Part shown: in pieces, positions 14,746 through 21,848 of the stretch | Layout: every line of letters starts with the position of its first letter | How positions within the stretch are numbered: position 1 is the first letter of the stretch | Assembly: GCA_038405045.1 (NCBI GenBank) | Contig: JBBZIV010000001.1 | Location: 620,001-684,000 of the forward strand | Direction: 5' to 3' | Length of the DNA stretch: 64,000 nucleotides | Origin: Sporobacter sp038405045 | GTDB lineage: Bacteria > Bacillota > Clostridia > Oscillospirales > Oscillospiraceae | Made by a program: the position numbers and the translations under genes | The notes under the pieces: model-generated | The model's input: only the letters and a program-made list of their open reading frames with translations | The model's database searches: none | Told to the model about the DNA's origin: nothing

Positions 14746-16386
14746 CTAGAACAAACCCCCGTCACCGGTGAAAACAGCCGTTTCCGCTGTCCCGGGGGTG
14801 AGACGTGAGATCATGACTGTTGCCTCGGCGCGTGTTGCAATTTTTTCCGGTCGGAAGCTGCCGTCTGTGTAGCCGAACAAAATGCCGTTTTGACGCAGCG
14901 TTTCAATCGCGTTGTACGACTCCGGGTTTGACGTTTGCGAGACGTCTGTAAACGCGTTATTGCCGTCTGAAACATCGGTTTTTACCTGATACGACGTGGC
15001 GTTTTTGAGCATGACGGCCAGTTCCTCGCGCGTAACGGTCCGGTCTGGGTCAAAAAGATTATTGCCGATGCCGTCTGCAATGTGGTATTGGCGCGCTGTC
15101 TCAATGTAAGGTTCCGCCCAGGAACCGACGCAATCGTCAAACTGCAGCGCGGGGTCGGAGACGAGCTCGATGCCAAGCCGCTTGACGATCATAGTAACGG
15201 CCTGCGCGCGCGTGAGCGGTGCGTCCGGTGAAAAACGCGTGTCGCTGATGCCGTCGGCCCAGCCGTCTAAATATGCCTCCAGAATATTGTCCTTTGCCCA
15301 GCTTTTTTCGATATCGCCGAACGTGCAGCTGTTGAGCCAGAGCTTATAATAATCCCAGGTGCTGTCCGACTCTTCACCGAGGGCCCAGCTGCCTGTGCCT
15401 TTGATATCGTACTTTGTGACGAGAGAGAGCTTTTCTTTGATCGACTGCTCGCCCTCGTACCAGATGGTATATGTCCCGGCGGCAAGCGCCTGACCGCCTA
15501 CGACTGGTTTTTTCGCGTCTTGGCTGATTGTAAAAACGGCTTTTGTCGACCGGCTGGCAGGGTCAACACTGACACAGCCGCCATAGCTGTTGACGAGCTG
15601 GGCGATTTTCGCGTTGGTGATGCCGGTGCCGTTTGGATAACCGCCGGTGTTCGACCAAATACGACCGTAGAAGGGCAGGCCGAGAACGACCTTTTCCTTT
15701 GGGATCACGCTGACAGCGTATTTGATTGACTTTTCAACAAAGGACAGGCTGGAAACAGGACCGGCAGGACCGCCGCAATAGTGCTCGTCATATGCCATAA
15801 TCATGAGATAATCGCTGTATTCGGCAAGCCTGGCATAGTCATACGATCCCTGCCAGCCTGTTGAAATACCCCAGGGGTTAGCGGCGACGGAGACGGCAAT
15901 CGATTTTCCTTCAGGGAGCGCCGCGCGTAGGAGTTGAACAAATTCGACAAAATCGTCACGGTCGGATGACGTCAAATTTTCAATGTCGATATTGACGCCG
16001 TCAAGGCCGTACGTGATAACGGCGTCGGCAAGGGCTTGTGCCAGCGCCTGCCTGTTTTTCATGGCAGCCCGGCCAACAGAGCGCGACCAATCATTCGTCA
16101 GATAGGGGACGACCGAAATGCCACGCTTGTGCATGTCACTGATAAATGAAGCGCTGATGGCCGATGTTAAGGCAAGGCTCCCGTTTTTATTCAGCGAAAA
16201 ATAGTTCGGCGCGACCTCGTTGAGACTGTTTTGTGTCTTGTCAACGAGACCTGTGTAAGATTTACCGAAGAATATGTATGACATATTGAATTTATAGTCG
16301 GCGGCCTGCGTCCGAACCTCCGTCAGCATCGACAGAAAGATGAGCGCACACAGCAGAATTAGACCTGATTTAATTGACGCCTTCAA
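14746..16386 (-). CDS. Secreted GH18-family glycosidase with SLH domains
   Basis: 546-residue exported protein. A signal peptide (about residues 1-29) is followed by a glycosyl hydrolase 18 barrel with the active-site motif DGVNIDIEN (Glu136 as acid), plus SVAANPWG, MIMAYDEHY and VLGLPFYGR strands; this resembles YdhD/YaaH-type enzymes that act on peptidoglycan or spore cortex. Three SLH repeats fill about residues 355-535 (AYLDGWADGISDTRFSPDAP, ADGIGNNLFDPDRTVTREEL, LFGYTDGSFRPEKIATRAEA), tethering it to the wall. The start is a TTG nine bases after GGAGG. A role in wall or cortex remodelling is inferred; chitin is a less likely substrate. Confidence 0.9.
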   Translation of the reverse strand: MKASIKSGLILLCALIFLSMLTEVRTQAADYKFNMSYIFFGKSYTGLVDKTQNSLNEVAPNYFSLNKNGSLALTSAISASFISDMHKRGISVVPYLTNDWSRSVGRAAMKNRQALAQALADAVITYGLDGVNIDIENLTSSDRDDFVEFVQLLRAALPEGKSIAVSVAANPWGISTGWQGSYDYARLAEYSDYLMIMAYDEHYCGGPAGPVSSLSFVEKSIKYAVSVIPKEKVVLGLPFYGRIWSNTGGYPNGTGITNAKIAQLVNSYGGCVSVDPASRSTKAVFTISQDAKKPVVGGQALAAGTYTIWYEGEQSIKEKLSLVTKYDIKGTGSWALGEESDSTWDYYKLWLNSCTFGDIEKSWAKDNILEAYLDGWADGISDTRFSPDAPLTRAQAVTMIVKRLGIELVSDPALQFDDCVGSWAEPYIETARQYHIADGIGNNLFDPDRTVTREELAVMLKNATSYQVKTDVSDGNNAFTDVSQTSNPESYNAIETLRQNGILFGYTDGSFRPEKIATRAEATVMISRLTPGTAETAVFTGDGGLF

Positions 16387-16604
16387 CGTTGCATTCCTCC
16401 AAAAGCCGCATGTTCCGTCCTCGGTGGGACAAGTACAGTCTATCGGCTACACCGTGAGAAAGCAGTCGGAAAATGACAGGAAATACAAAAATTAGTTTCG
16501 TGCAGACAACTGATAAAAGATAAAAAAGGTGCCCCGCGCTTGTTATGTATGAAAAAGCCAATCCACGGCATAACATAGAATTGCTTTAATAGGGAGGGAG
16601 AGCC

Positions 16605-16784
16605 ATGCTGTTCTTTGTGCAATTCCATCTAGCTTCGCTTATCATCGGCGCACTGCTTGTCGGGGCTGTGGTCAGTGTCATCATTTGGTTTGTTCGGCGA
16701 AAAAAACAGGGGATCAGCAGCTGCTCCTGCAGTTGCAGCGGCTGTCAGTATTCGGACGCTTGCGCGAAAAAGCGCCAGAAATGA
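16605..16784 (+). CDS. FeoB-associated-type Cys-rich membrane protein
   Basis: A 59-residue protein with GGGAGG seven bases before its ATG. Residues ~8-30 form one hydrophobic helix, then RRKK, then a Cys cluster CSCSCSGC...C (Cys40, 42, 44, 47, 53) in a short basic tail. This layout, one transmembrane helix followed by a Cys-rich tail, matches the small FeoB-associated Cys-rich membrane proteins of Firmicutes, which accompany ferrous iron transporters. Here no feoA or feoB is near, so the name rests on architecture. It is divergent from the GH18-SLH gene. Confidence 0.65.
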   Translation: MLFFVQFHLASLIIGALLVGAVVSVIIWFVRRKKQGISSCSCSCSGCQYSDACAKKRQK

Positions 16785-16941
16785 CAAATACGCGTCAATA
16801 GGCAATACGTAATATGAGCTCATCATGCCGAAAATTCACTGTTTAAACAAAAAATAGAAAAATTATGAGAAAAATTGAGAAAAGAAGCTTGACAATACGT
16901 CTTGGCTGTGTTAGCTTTAGCTTAAACATAGTGAGTTGGTA

Positions 16942-16947
16942 TATAAT
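16942..16947 (+). promoter_or_regulatory. Candidate -10 of the c-di-GMP riboswitch transcript
   Basis: Perfect TATAAT ending 7 nt before the riboswitch P1 arm, the right distance for a transcript starting with the aptamer. No good -35 is visible at 17 nt; a separate TTGACA at 16889-16894 has only a weak -10 partner (TAGCTT, 16912-16917). Confidence 0.5.
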
Positions 16948-16953
16948 TTAATA

Positions 16954-17047
16954 GATCAAGCGATAAATGGCAAACCTGTTGAAAAGCAGGGACGCAAAGC
17001 TGAGGGTCTAAGGTCGTATGACTATGACAGCCGGTTGCCGAACTTGA
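16954..17047 (+). ncRNA. Cyclic di-GMP-I (GEMM-I) riboswitch aptamer
   Basis: The segment carries the conserved GEMM-I blocks in order: GGCAAACC, then AGCAGGGACGCAAAGC, GGGTCTAAGG, and GACAGCCGGTTGCC. Arms ATCAAG (near 16955) and CTTGA (17043-17047) close P1. The GGGACGCAAAGC block with the downstream CCGG tetraloop-receptor region is diagnostic of the class that binds cyclic di-GMP. An intrinsic terminator follows within 20 nt, so ligand binding probably controls readthrough into the genes downstream. Confidence 0.93.
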
Positions 17048-17063
17048 AGGATATCTGATCATT

Positions 17064-17100
17064 CAGCCTCCTTCCCGAGATTCGGTGAAGGGGGTTTTTG
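17064..17100 (+). terminator. Expression-platform terminator of the c-di-GMP riboswitch
   Basis: Eight-pair stem CCTCCTTC / GAAGGGGG (one U-G) capped by an inner CCGA/TCGG helix and followed by five T. A 3' extension of the aptamer (GATATCTGATC, 17050-17060) could pair with the 5' strand GATCAAG and compete with it. Confidence 0.85.
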
Positions 17101-17145
17101 CCTTCTGACGGCGACATGTAAAAACACGTTTGAAGGGGATTGTGT

Positions 17146-17397
17146 ATGTCGAAGGAGATACTCAAGAAACAAATGCTGGAGCGCTATCGGCAAGGAAAAA
17201 GCGTAGAAGAGATTTGCTGTGAATACAGCGTTCCAAAATCAACTTTTTACAGATGGATTCGAAAATCGCGCACAGATAGCCCGTGTATTTCCGATGACGA
17301 TATTCGCATCATTGTCACACGGTTGGAAGAGCTGGAAGAAGAGGTTACAACGTATAAAAAAGTTCTTCAGTTGCTCAAAAAAGCAGAAAATTTGTGA
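17146..17397 (+). CDS. Orphan IS3-type helix-turn-helix protein
   Basis: 83-residue protein with the transposase-8 type HTH: LKKQMLERYRQGKSVEEIC, CEYSVPKSTFYRWIRK, followed by a Leu/Glu-rich coiled coil (VTRLEELEEEVTTYKKVLQLL). This is the organisation of IS3-family OrfA, but no OrfB integrase or terminal repeats follow. The ATG at 17146 has AAGGGG eight bases upstream. It lies directly downstream of a c-di-GMP riboswitch terminator and 66 nt before a polysaccharide gene, so it may be a domesticated regulator of that locus (inference). Confidence 0.75.
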   Translation: MSKEILKKQMLERYRQGKSVEEICCEYSVPKSTFYRWIRKSRTDSPCISDDDIRIIVTRLEELEEEVTTYKKVLQLLKKAENL

Positions 17398-17463
17398 TAA
17401 GTCGGTCAAGCTTGCATAAACTTTGTTAAACGCTTGTCTGACCGGGACTGAGGTGAAATAGAG

Positions 17464-19326
17464 ATGAAAATTAACGACAATTTAAGAAAAATCATGACGT
17501 TTGCTGCCGATGCTTTAAGCGTTGTATTCGGAAGCGTTTTGTGTACGGTCTTATACCATCCCGAGGCGTCGGTAACGGAGAACTTCTTGTCGATTCGCGC
17601 GTTTCTTCTGATGGTTCTTATCACAATGGGGCTTTTCAGCTTAATTTTGAGAACGTATAACGATCCGATTTTTGAGAATTTTTCCTTGAGTGTCTTATTT
17701 TCATCGGGGACTTTTTTAGTGGCATTAGCTCTTGCGCTTGTGTTTCACCTGCTCGTTTATGGCCAGAGCTTCGATGTGATTTACCTCATCAACATTCTTG
17801 TTTACTCGATCTTTTTCCTTGGGACATATAGACTCGCGCTGTTATTTCTCAGGCGCGCCTTTAACGTTATTTCCAATTTCAGACGCTCGTCAACGATGCA
17901 GCGCGTTATTATCATGGGTGCCGGTGACGCCGGTAAATATCTGGCGGATCTTCTTCGAAATGATAAGTCAAAAAACATGTACCCTGTTGCATTTATTGAT
18001 GACAATCCCGCCAAGGCCGGCAAAATATTCAAAGGTCTCCGGGTTGTAGGCGGGCGGGCACTTATCCCTTACGCAGCGGAAAAATACAAGGCGGATACGA
18101 TTATCATTGCTATCCCGTTTGTTGACAATTCAACGATTCGTGATATTTTTAGGCTCTGCAGCGAGGCCAGCTTCAATGTCAAACGCTTCGGTAATATGAC
18201 AACCTTTACGGCAGACGGCCTCTCAAAGGCAACGATCAACGAAATCCACGTTGAAGACCTTTTGGGGCGCGATGTCGTCAAGCTCGACTTAGAAAGCGTC
18301 AGCGCCTATGTCACCGGTAAAACCGTTCTTGTATCCGGCGGGGCAGGCTCTATCGGTTTCGAGCTAGTCAACCAGATTTTGAATTACAACGCGCGCCTTG
18401 TTGTTATTTTCGATATCAATGAAAATAAGCTGTTTGAAGCGGACGTCGAGCTGAGAAAAAAATACCCGAAAACGCAGTTTGTCACGGCAATCGGTTCTAT
18501 CCAGGACCGCACCCGCCTGCGCGAGGTCTTTGACCTGTACAAGCCGTCTATCGTTTTTCATGCCGCGGCACATAAGCATGTGCCAATGATGGAGCTTAAT
18601 CCGCAGGAAGCGCTGAAAAACAATGTTATGGGAACGCTTTACATGGTTGAAATGGCCATAAAGCATCAGGTTGATAAGTTTATTCTGATTTCGACTGACA
18701 AAGCCGTGAATCCGACAAATATTATGGGCGCGACAAAGCGCGTCGCTGAAATGCTGATTCAGCGGGCGAACAGTTGGGGGACAACGCGGTTTTCAGCAGT
18801 TCGTTTCGGCAACGTTCTTGGCAGCAACGGCAGCGTCGTCCCGCTGTTTAAGAAGCAGATTTCAGAAGGCGGTCCTGTGACGGTGACCGATAAAAATATC
18901 AAACGTTATTTTATGACGATTCCGGAAGCCGTCCAACTCGTCTTGGAAACCGGCGCGCTGGCGAAGGGCGGGGAAATCTTCGTGCTTGATATGGGAGAGC
19001 CCGTCAGCATCTATGAGCTCGCCAAATCAATGATTCGCCTGTCCGGACTCAAGCCGGATATAGATATCAAAATTGAATTTACAGGACTGCGACCCGGTGA
19101 AAAGCTTTTTGAAGAGCTGAGTCTCTCGGATGAAATCGTTTCAAAAACTGAAAACCAGCGCATATACATTCTGAAGGCCAACGGCAGCCCGCCAATCATT
19201 TTCGAGGCTGAATTTGATAAGCTGTGTCAGTCTATCGATAACAGAGATTTTGGCTCGGCAATTAAGAAAGTTGGGATTCTTGTTCCAACCTTCAAAAAAC
19301 AAGATGTCACAGCCGTGCGGGGTTGA
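17464..19326 (+). CDS. Membrane-bound nucleoside-diphosphate-sugar 4,6-dehydratase (PglF/CapD/EpsC family)
   Basis: 620-residue polysaccharide biosynthesis protein. Four membrane helices occupy about residues 10-125; a first Rossmann domain (VIIMGAGDAGKYL, ~145-160) is followed by a second NAD-binding dehydratase domain beginning GGAGSIGFELV (~292). The catalytic segment STDKAVNPTNIMGATKR (~410-426) has the TDK triad and the Met-for-Tyr change of long-form UDP-GlcNAc 4,6-dehydratases. The likely product is a UDP-4-keto-6-deoxy sugar for a glycan, capsule or glycoprotein. GAGGTGA precedes the ATG. It lies downstream of a c-di-GMP riboswitch, which ties the locus to surface polysaccharide control. 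Confidence 0.92.
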   Translation: MKINDNLRKIMTFAADALSVVFGSVLCTVLYHPEASVTENFLSIRAFLLMVLITMGLFSLILRTYNDPIFENFSLSVLFSSGTFLVALALALVFHLLVYGQSFDVIYLINILVYSIFFLGTYRLALLFLRRAFNVISNFRRSSTMQRVIIMGAGDAGKYLADLLRNDKSKNMYPVAFIDDNPAKAGKIFKGLRVVGGRALIPYAAEKYKADTIIIAIPFVDNSTIRDIFRLCSEASFNVKRFGNMTTFTADGLSKATINEIHVEDLLGRDVVKLDLESVSAYVTGKTVLVSGGAGSIGFELVNQILNYNARLVVIFDINENKLFEADVELRKKYPKTQFVTAIGSIQDRTRLREVFDLYKPSIVFHAAAHKHVPMMELNPQEALKNNVMGTLYMVEMAIKHQVDKFILISTDKAVNPTNIMGATKRVAEMLIQRANSWGTTRFSAVRFGNVLGSNGSVVPLFKKQISEGGPVTVTDKNIKRYFMTIPEAVQLVLETGALAKGGEIFVLDMGEPVSIYELAKSMIRLSGLKPDIDIKIEFTGLRPGEKLFEELSLSDEIVSKTENQRIYILKANGSPPIIFEAEFDKLCQSIDNRDFGSAIKKVGILVPTFKKQDVTAVRG

Positions 19327-19347
19327 GTGAACAACACATAAAGCCAC

Positions 19348-19376
19348 CAAAAGCCCCTTCCAGAGGGGGCTTTTGA
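19348..19376 (+). terminator. Terminator after the NDP-sugar dehydratase
   Basis: Stem AAAAGCCCC / GGGGCTTTT with a 7-nt loop; the downstream arm ends in TTTT. Confidence 0.75.
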
Positions 19377-19419
19377 CGATATAATGAAGCGATCTTTATT
19401 TTCGAAACGGGGCATTTAC

Positions 19420-20124
19420 ATGAAGAAAAAACCGGTGTCCTTTTTCGGCGCCATCTTGTTACTGATAACTTTATCTGCTTGCAAATCAGGCGGTCTGACG
19501 CTTTCATATGCCACGCCGCCGCACGGCTCGGCCACCCCGACATCGTCCTCTTATCTGCCGGGTGTCGCTGCGCCAACAGCCGGGGAAGAGACCCTGTCAC
19601 CGCTGCCAGCCGAAACTGACGCGCCGTCTGCCTCCACAAGCTCAAAGCCGACAGCAACGCCGTCTGAAAGTGGCCCGACGGGGAGCGTTTTCAGCGTTGT
19701 GGTCGGCACTGTCCGTCTGACGCTTCAGGAGCAGATTACCGACTCAACGCTTAATAAAATTCCGTTAAAGCGTCTTGCCGACAAGACGGAGGTTCTTGGC
19801 GAGGGGAACGACACCTTTACCGGTTCGTCTGTACGGACGGTTCAGTATAGTGGCCTTAAGCTCCTGCTCTTTGCACCGAAGGATAACAACACGACGTTTT
19901 GGCTCATGCAGATTCAGGTGACCGACAAGACCATTGCGGCGTTCGCCGCGCTTCACGTTGGCGACACGCTCAATACGGTGCTGACGGTCTTCCCGGAAGC
20001 CGAAAAAGCAGAAAATGAAAGAGGAGCCATTATATACCGCTATAGTCAGGACTATGACGAGCTAGCATTTACGATTGTTGCCAATAAAGTCACAGAAATG
20101 ACGCTGACGTATTACATGCCTTAA
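19420..20124 (+). CDS. Putative lipoprotein, function unknown
   Basis: 234-residue predicted lipoprotein: KKK-start signal peptide, hydrophobic core and lipobox LSAC with Cys21. Residues ~35-90 are a low-complexity Ser/Thr/Pro/Ala linker (TPTSSS, SASTSSKPTATPSES), and the C-terminal ~140 residues form a compact domain (VVGTVRLTLQEQITDSTL, VQYSGLKLLLFAP, LHVGDTLNTVLTVFP) that I do not recognise. The ATG at 19420 is chosen over one at 19384, because GGGG lies just upstream and because the earlier ATG overlaps a TATAAT at 19380-19385. It is flanked by terminators, so monocistronic. The GDTLNTVLTVFPEAE stretch recalls SmpA/BLIP-like folds, which is weak evidence. Confidence 0.75.
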   Translation: MKKKPVSFFGAILLLITLSACKSGGLTLSYATPPHGSATPTSSSYLPGVAAPTAGEETLSPLPAETDAPSASTSSKPTATPSESGPTGSVFSVVVGTVRLTLQEQITDSTLNKIPLKRLADKTEVLGEGNDTFTGSSVRTVQYSGLKLLLFAPKDNNTTFWLMQIQVTDKTIAAFAALHVGDTLNTVLTVFPEAEKAENERGAIIYRYSQDYDELAFTIVANKVTEMTLTYYMP

Positions 20125-20137
20125 TCTTATAAAAGAA

Positions 20138-20172
20138 TCAAAAAAGAGGCTTGAGGCCTCTTTTTTGATCAT
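20138..20172. terminator. Terminator after the lipoprotein gene
   Basis: Stem AAAAAAGAGGC / GCCTCTTTTTT with a short loop, T-run on both sides. Confidence 0.9.
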
Positions 20173-20269
20173 AATTATTAAAATAATGAGAAAATATTAA
20201 AAATATACTTGAAATATTAAATTAATTGTCATATAATACTATCGAACGTTAATATAAAGGAGCCGTCAT

Positions 20270-20827
20270 ATGGATTCGGATTTAAGGGCACGAATCAAGG
20301 AAGTCGCCGTTGAGCATTTCAACAGAGACGGCTATCACGGCGCAACGATACGAAATATTGCAAAGGATGCCAATTGCTCTCTGCCAATGGTTTATTACTA
20401 TTTCAGCAGCAAAAAAGAGCTTTTTCACGAGATTATTAAAAAAGACTATTTTGAACTGCTCAACAGTCATTCCAGACAAATTAAAGAAAATAATATTGTA
20501 GAGTATTACACAAAATACGTTTACACCCTTAACCAGCTCGATAGCTACGATAAAAAAGTGTTTCGGCTTGGCGTAAAAGTGAGCTTATCATTCGACGGTG
20601 ATGAGGAACTGTCGGAAATTATGGACGAGTGGGAGAAATCTCTCATTCCATGGCATTTCCAGCTCGTGATGCCGCACCTTGGTGATGTTGAAAACTGGAT
20701 TGTCATCATCCGCACGCTCATTCATCTGCTGGACAATTTGATTGAAACAATTGTCGTCAAAAACCGCTATATATCTGAAGAAGCAATCCGCGAAGACTTG
20801 TGCATTATTCTCGATAAAGGGGCATAA
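20270..20827 (+). CDS. TetR/AcrR family transcriptional regulator
   Basis: 185-residue regulator with the TetR-type HTH at residues 7-50: RIKEVAVEHFNRDGYHGATI, RNIAKDANCSLPMVYYYF and SSKKELFHEI. The C-terminal ~130 residues are the variable ligand-binding and dimerisation half. The ATG is preceded by AAAGGAG. A TATAAT hexamer at 20233-20238 is a likely -10. The next gene on the same strand begins 37 nt after its stop, past a hairpin, so the regulator may or may not control it. The effector is unknown. Confidence 0.9.
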   Translation: MDSDLRARIKEVAVEHFNRDGYHGATIRNIAKDANCSLPMVYYYFSSKKELFHEIIKKDYFELLNSHSRQIKENNIVEYYTKYVYTLNQLDSYDKKVFRLGVKVSLSFDGDEELSEIMDEWEKSLIPWHFQLVMPHLGDVENWIVIIRTLIHLLDNLIETIVVKNRYISEEAIREDLCIILDKGA

Positions 20828-20848
20828 AAAAAGCCGGTTTGACCGGCT
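20825..20848 (-). terminator. Hairpin after the tetR-like gene, terminator on the minus strand
   Basis: Stem AGCCGGT / ACCGGCT with a TTG loop. The T-run (seven) lies on the minus-strand side, so it would stop minus-strand transcription coming from the metallopeptidase gene; on the plus strand it is followed by purines. Confidence 0.6.
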
Positions 20849-20864
20849 GAAAAGGGGAAAAGAT

Positions 20865-21167
20865 ATGGAAGCAAAAACCATGAAACGTGCATTTGACAGC
20901 ATCTGCACAACATCAAGCTTTGACCCGTTGCTGCGTGACGTCAATAGAAGAATTCTTGAAACCGGATTTATGGCAGTTGCGTCGGTAACTGATTTATCTG
21001 TGTCGGCAGAAGACGTACCCGCCGTCGCCGACAATCAGCTGACGTCAAGCGCCGTCTTTCGCTCGCTCATCAACGCCGGCAGCTGCGCCAACGCATCGTC
21101 GTCCTTTCATGATGGATATCTGACACTTCTGCATCAGGGTGTTTTTCTACGGGGTTGTCTCGGCTGA
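20865..21167 (+). CDS. Hypothetical protein, unrecognised
   Basis: Open frame of 100 codons starting with an ATG that has AAGGGG about seven bases upstream. The sequence (MKRAFDSICTTSSFDPLL, NRRILETGFMAVASVTDLSV, SSFHDGYLTLLHQGVF) is moderately hydrophobic and Ser-rich, with no domain I know, no signal peptide and no clear membrane helix. It could be a small real gene downstream of the TetR regulator, or the remnant of a longer protein. The stop lies two bases from the end of the convergent metallopeptidase gene. The ribosome binding site is its main support. Confidence 0.4.
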   Translation: MEAKTMKRAFDSICTTSSFDPLLRDVNRRILETGFMAVASVTDLSVSAEDVPAVADNQLTSSAVFRSLINAGSCANASSSFHDGYLTLLHQGVFLRGCLG

Positions 21168-21169
21168 AT

Positions 21170-21646
21170 TTAAGTAAGGACAGTTACAGGCTTTAACGCT
21201 TTGAGCATGCAGGAGACGTCGTCCGGCGAGTATGGTTTTTCACATGTCATCAGATTAAACAGTCGCAGCCTAATCAGGCGATCGGCTGCTGGATTTGTGC
21301 AGGCAGTCAGCATTGCGCTCAAGCGTTCAAGCGTTGCGTCGCGCCCTGTGGCCGCCGCGGCGACAAGGTCCGCCCTGTATTCGTAACGCATGTCCCACGG
21401 CTTCCAGACATCAGCAAAATATAGATGCGAGACTTCATGCCACAGCCTGTTCAGGAAAAGCGTTTTTCCAAAACGCGCAAGCGTTGCGCCGACAACGATA
21501 AAACAGGTGCCATCTTGATACAGGGCGCTTTTGGCGTCTTTTTCATCTTTCGTGACGAATACAGGTATGCCATGCCAGCAACCGAGATAAAGGCACCATT
21601 GTTCCGCTTTTTCGCCGCGTAAGCAAACAAGTTTATTGATTTCCAT
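21170..21646 (-). CDS. Putative zinc metallopeptidase-like protein
   Basis: 158-residue protein with a gluzincin-like motif: HEVSH (residues 70-74) in an LNRLWHEVSHLYF helix, followed 15 residues later by EYRADLVAAA (Glu89, Asp93) that could supply the third zinc ligand. This HExxH...ExxxD layout is seen in small ImmA/IrrE-like or M48-like peptidases. No signal peptide or membrane helix is seen, so it is probably cytoplasmic. I prefer the ATG at 21646 (MEINKL); an earlier start at 21694 would overlap a TATAAT-like element. No partner regulator is adjacent. Activity is a prediction. Confidence 0.6.
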   Translation of the reverse strand: MEINKLVCLRGEKAEQWCLYLGCWHGIPVFVTKDEKDAKSALYQDGTCFIVVGATLARFGKTLFLNRLWHEVSHLYFADVWKPWDMRYEYRADLVAAAATGRDATLERLSAMLTACTNPAADRLIRLRLFNLMTCEKPYSPDDVSCMLKALKPVTVLT

Positions 21647-21743
21647 CCTAATACCGCCCGTCACTTTTGTAATACCGACATTATAACGGCACAAGTTGGA
21701 GAATATAAACGAATTATGACGAAAATGGAAAATAATACAAATT

Positions 21744-21766
21744 CCGGCCGAAAGGCCGGTTTTTGT
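21744..21766 (+). terminator. Terminator upstream of the ger operon
   Basis: Perfect stem CCGGCC / GGCCGG with a GAAA tetraloop and TTTTTG tail. It either ends plus-strand readthrough from the 20.3-21.2 kb genes or attenuates the ger operon, whose first codon is 83 nt downstream. Confidence 0.8.
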
Positions 21767-21848
21767 TTTGCGCTTGGATAAATCTGCATTTATGTTTTTT
21801 CTATTTATGAAAATAATAGTAGGACTAAGCTTTTGGTTGGAGACGAGA

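Noticed and set aside
17146..17397. Intact IS3-family insertion sequence
   Set aside because: Only an OrfA-like frame is present; no OrfB, no terminal inverted repeats, no target duplication visible.
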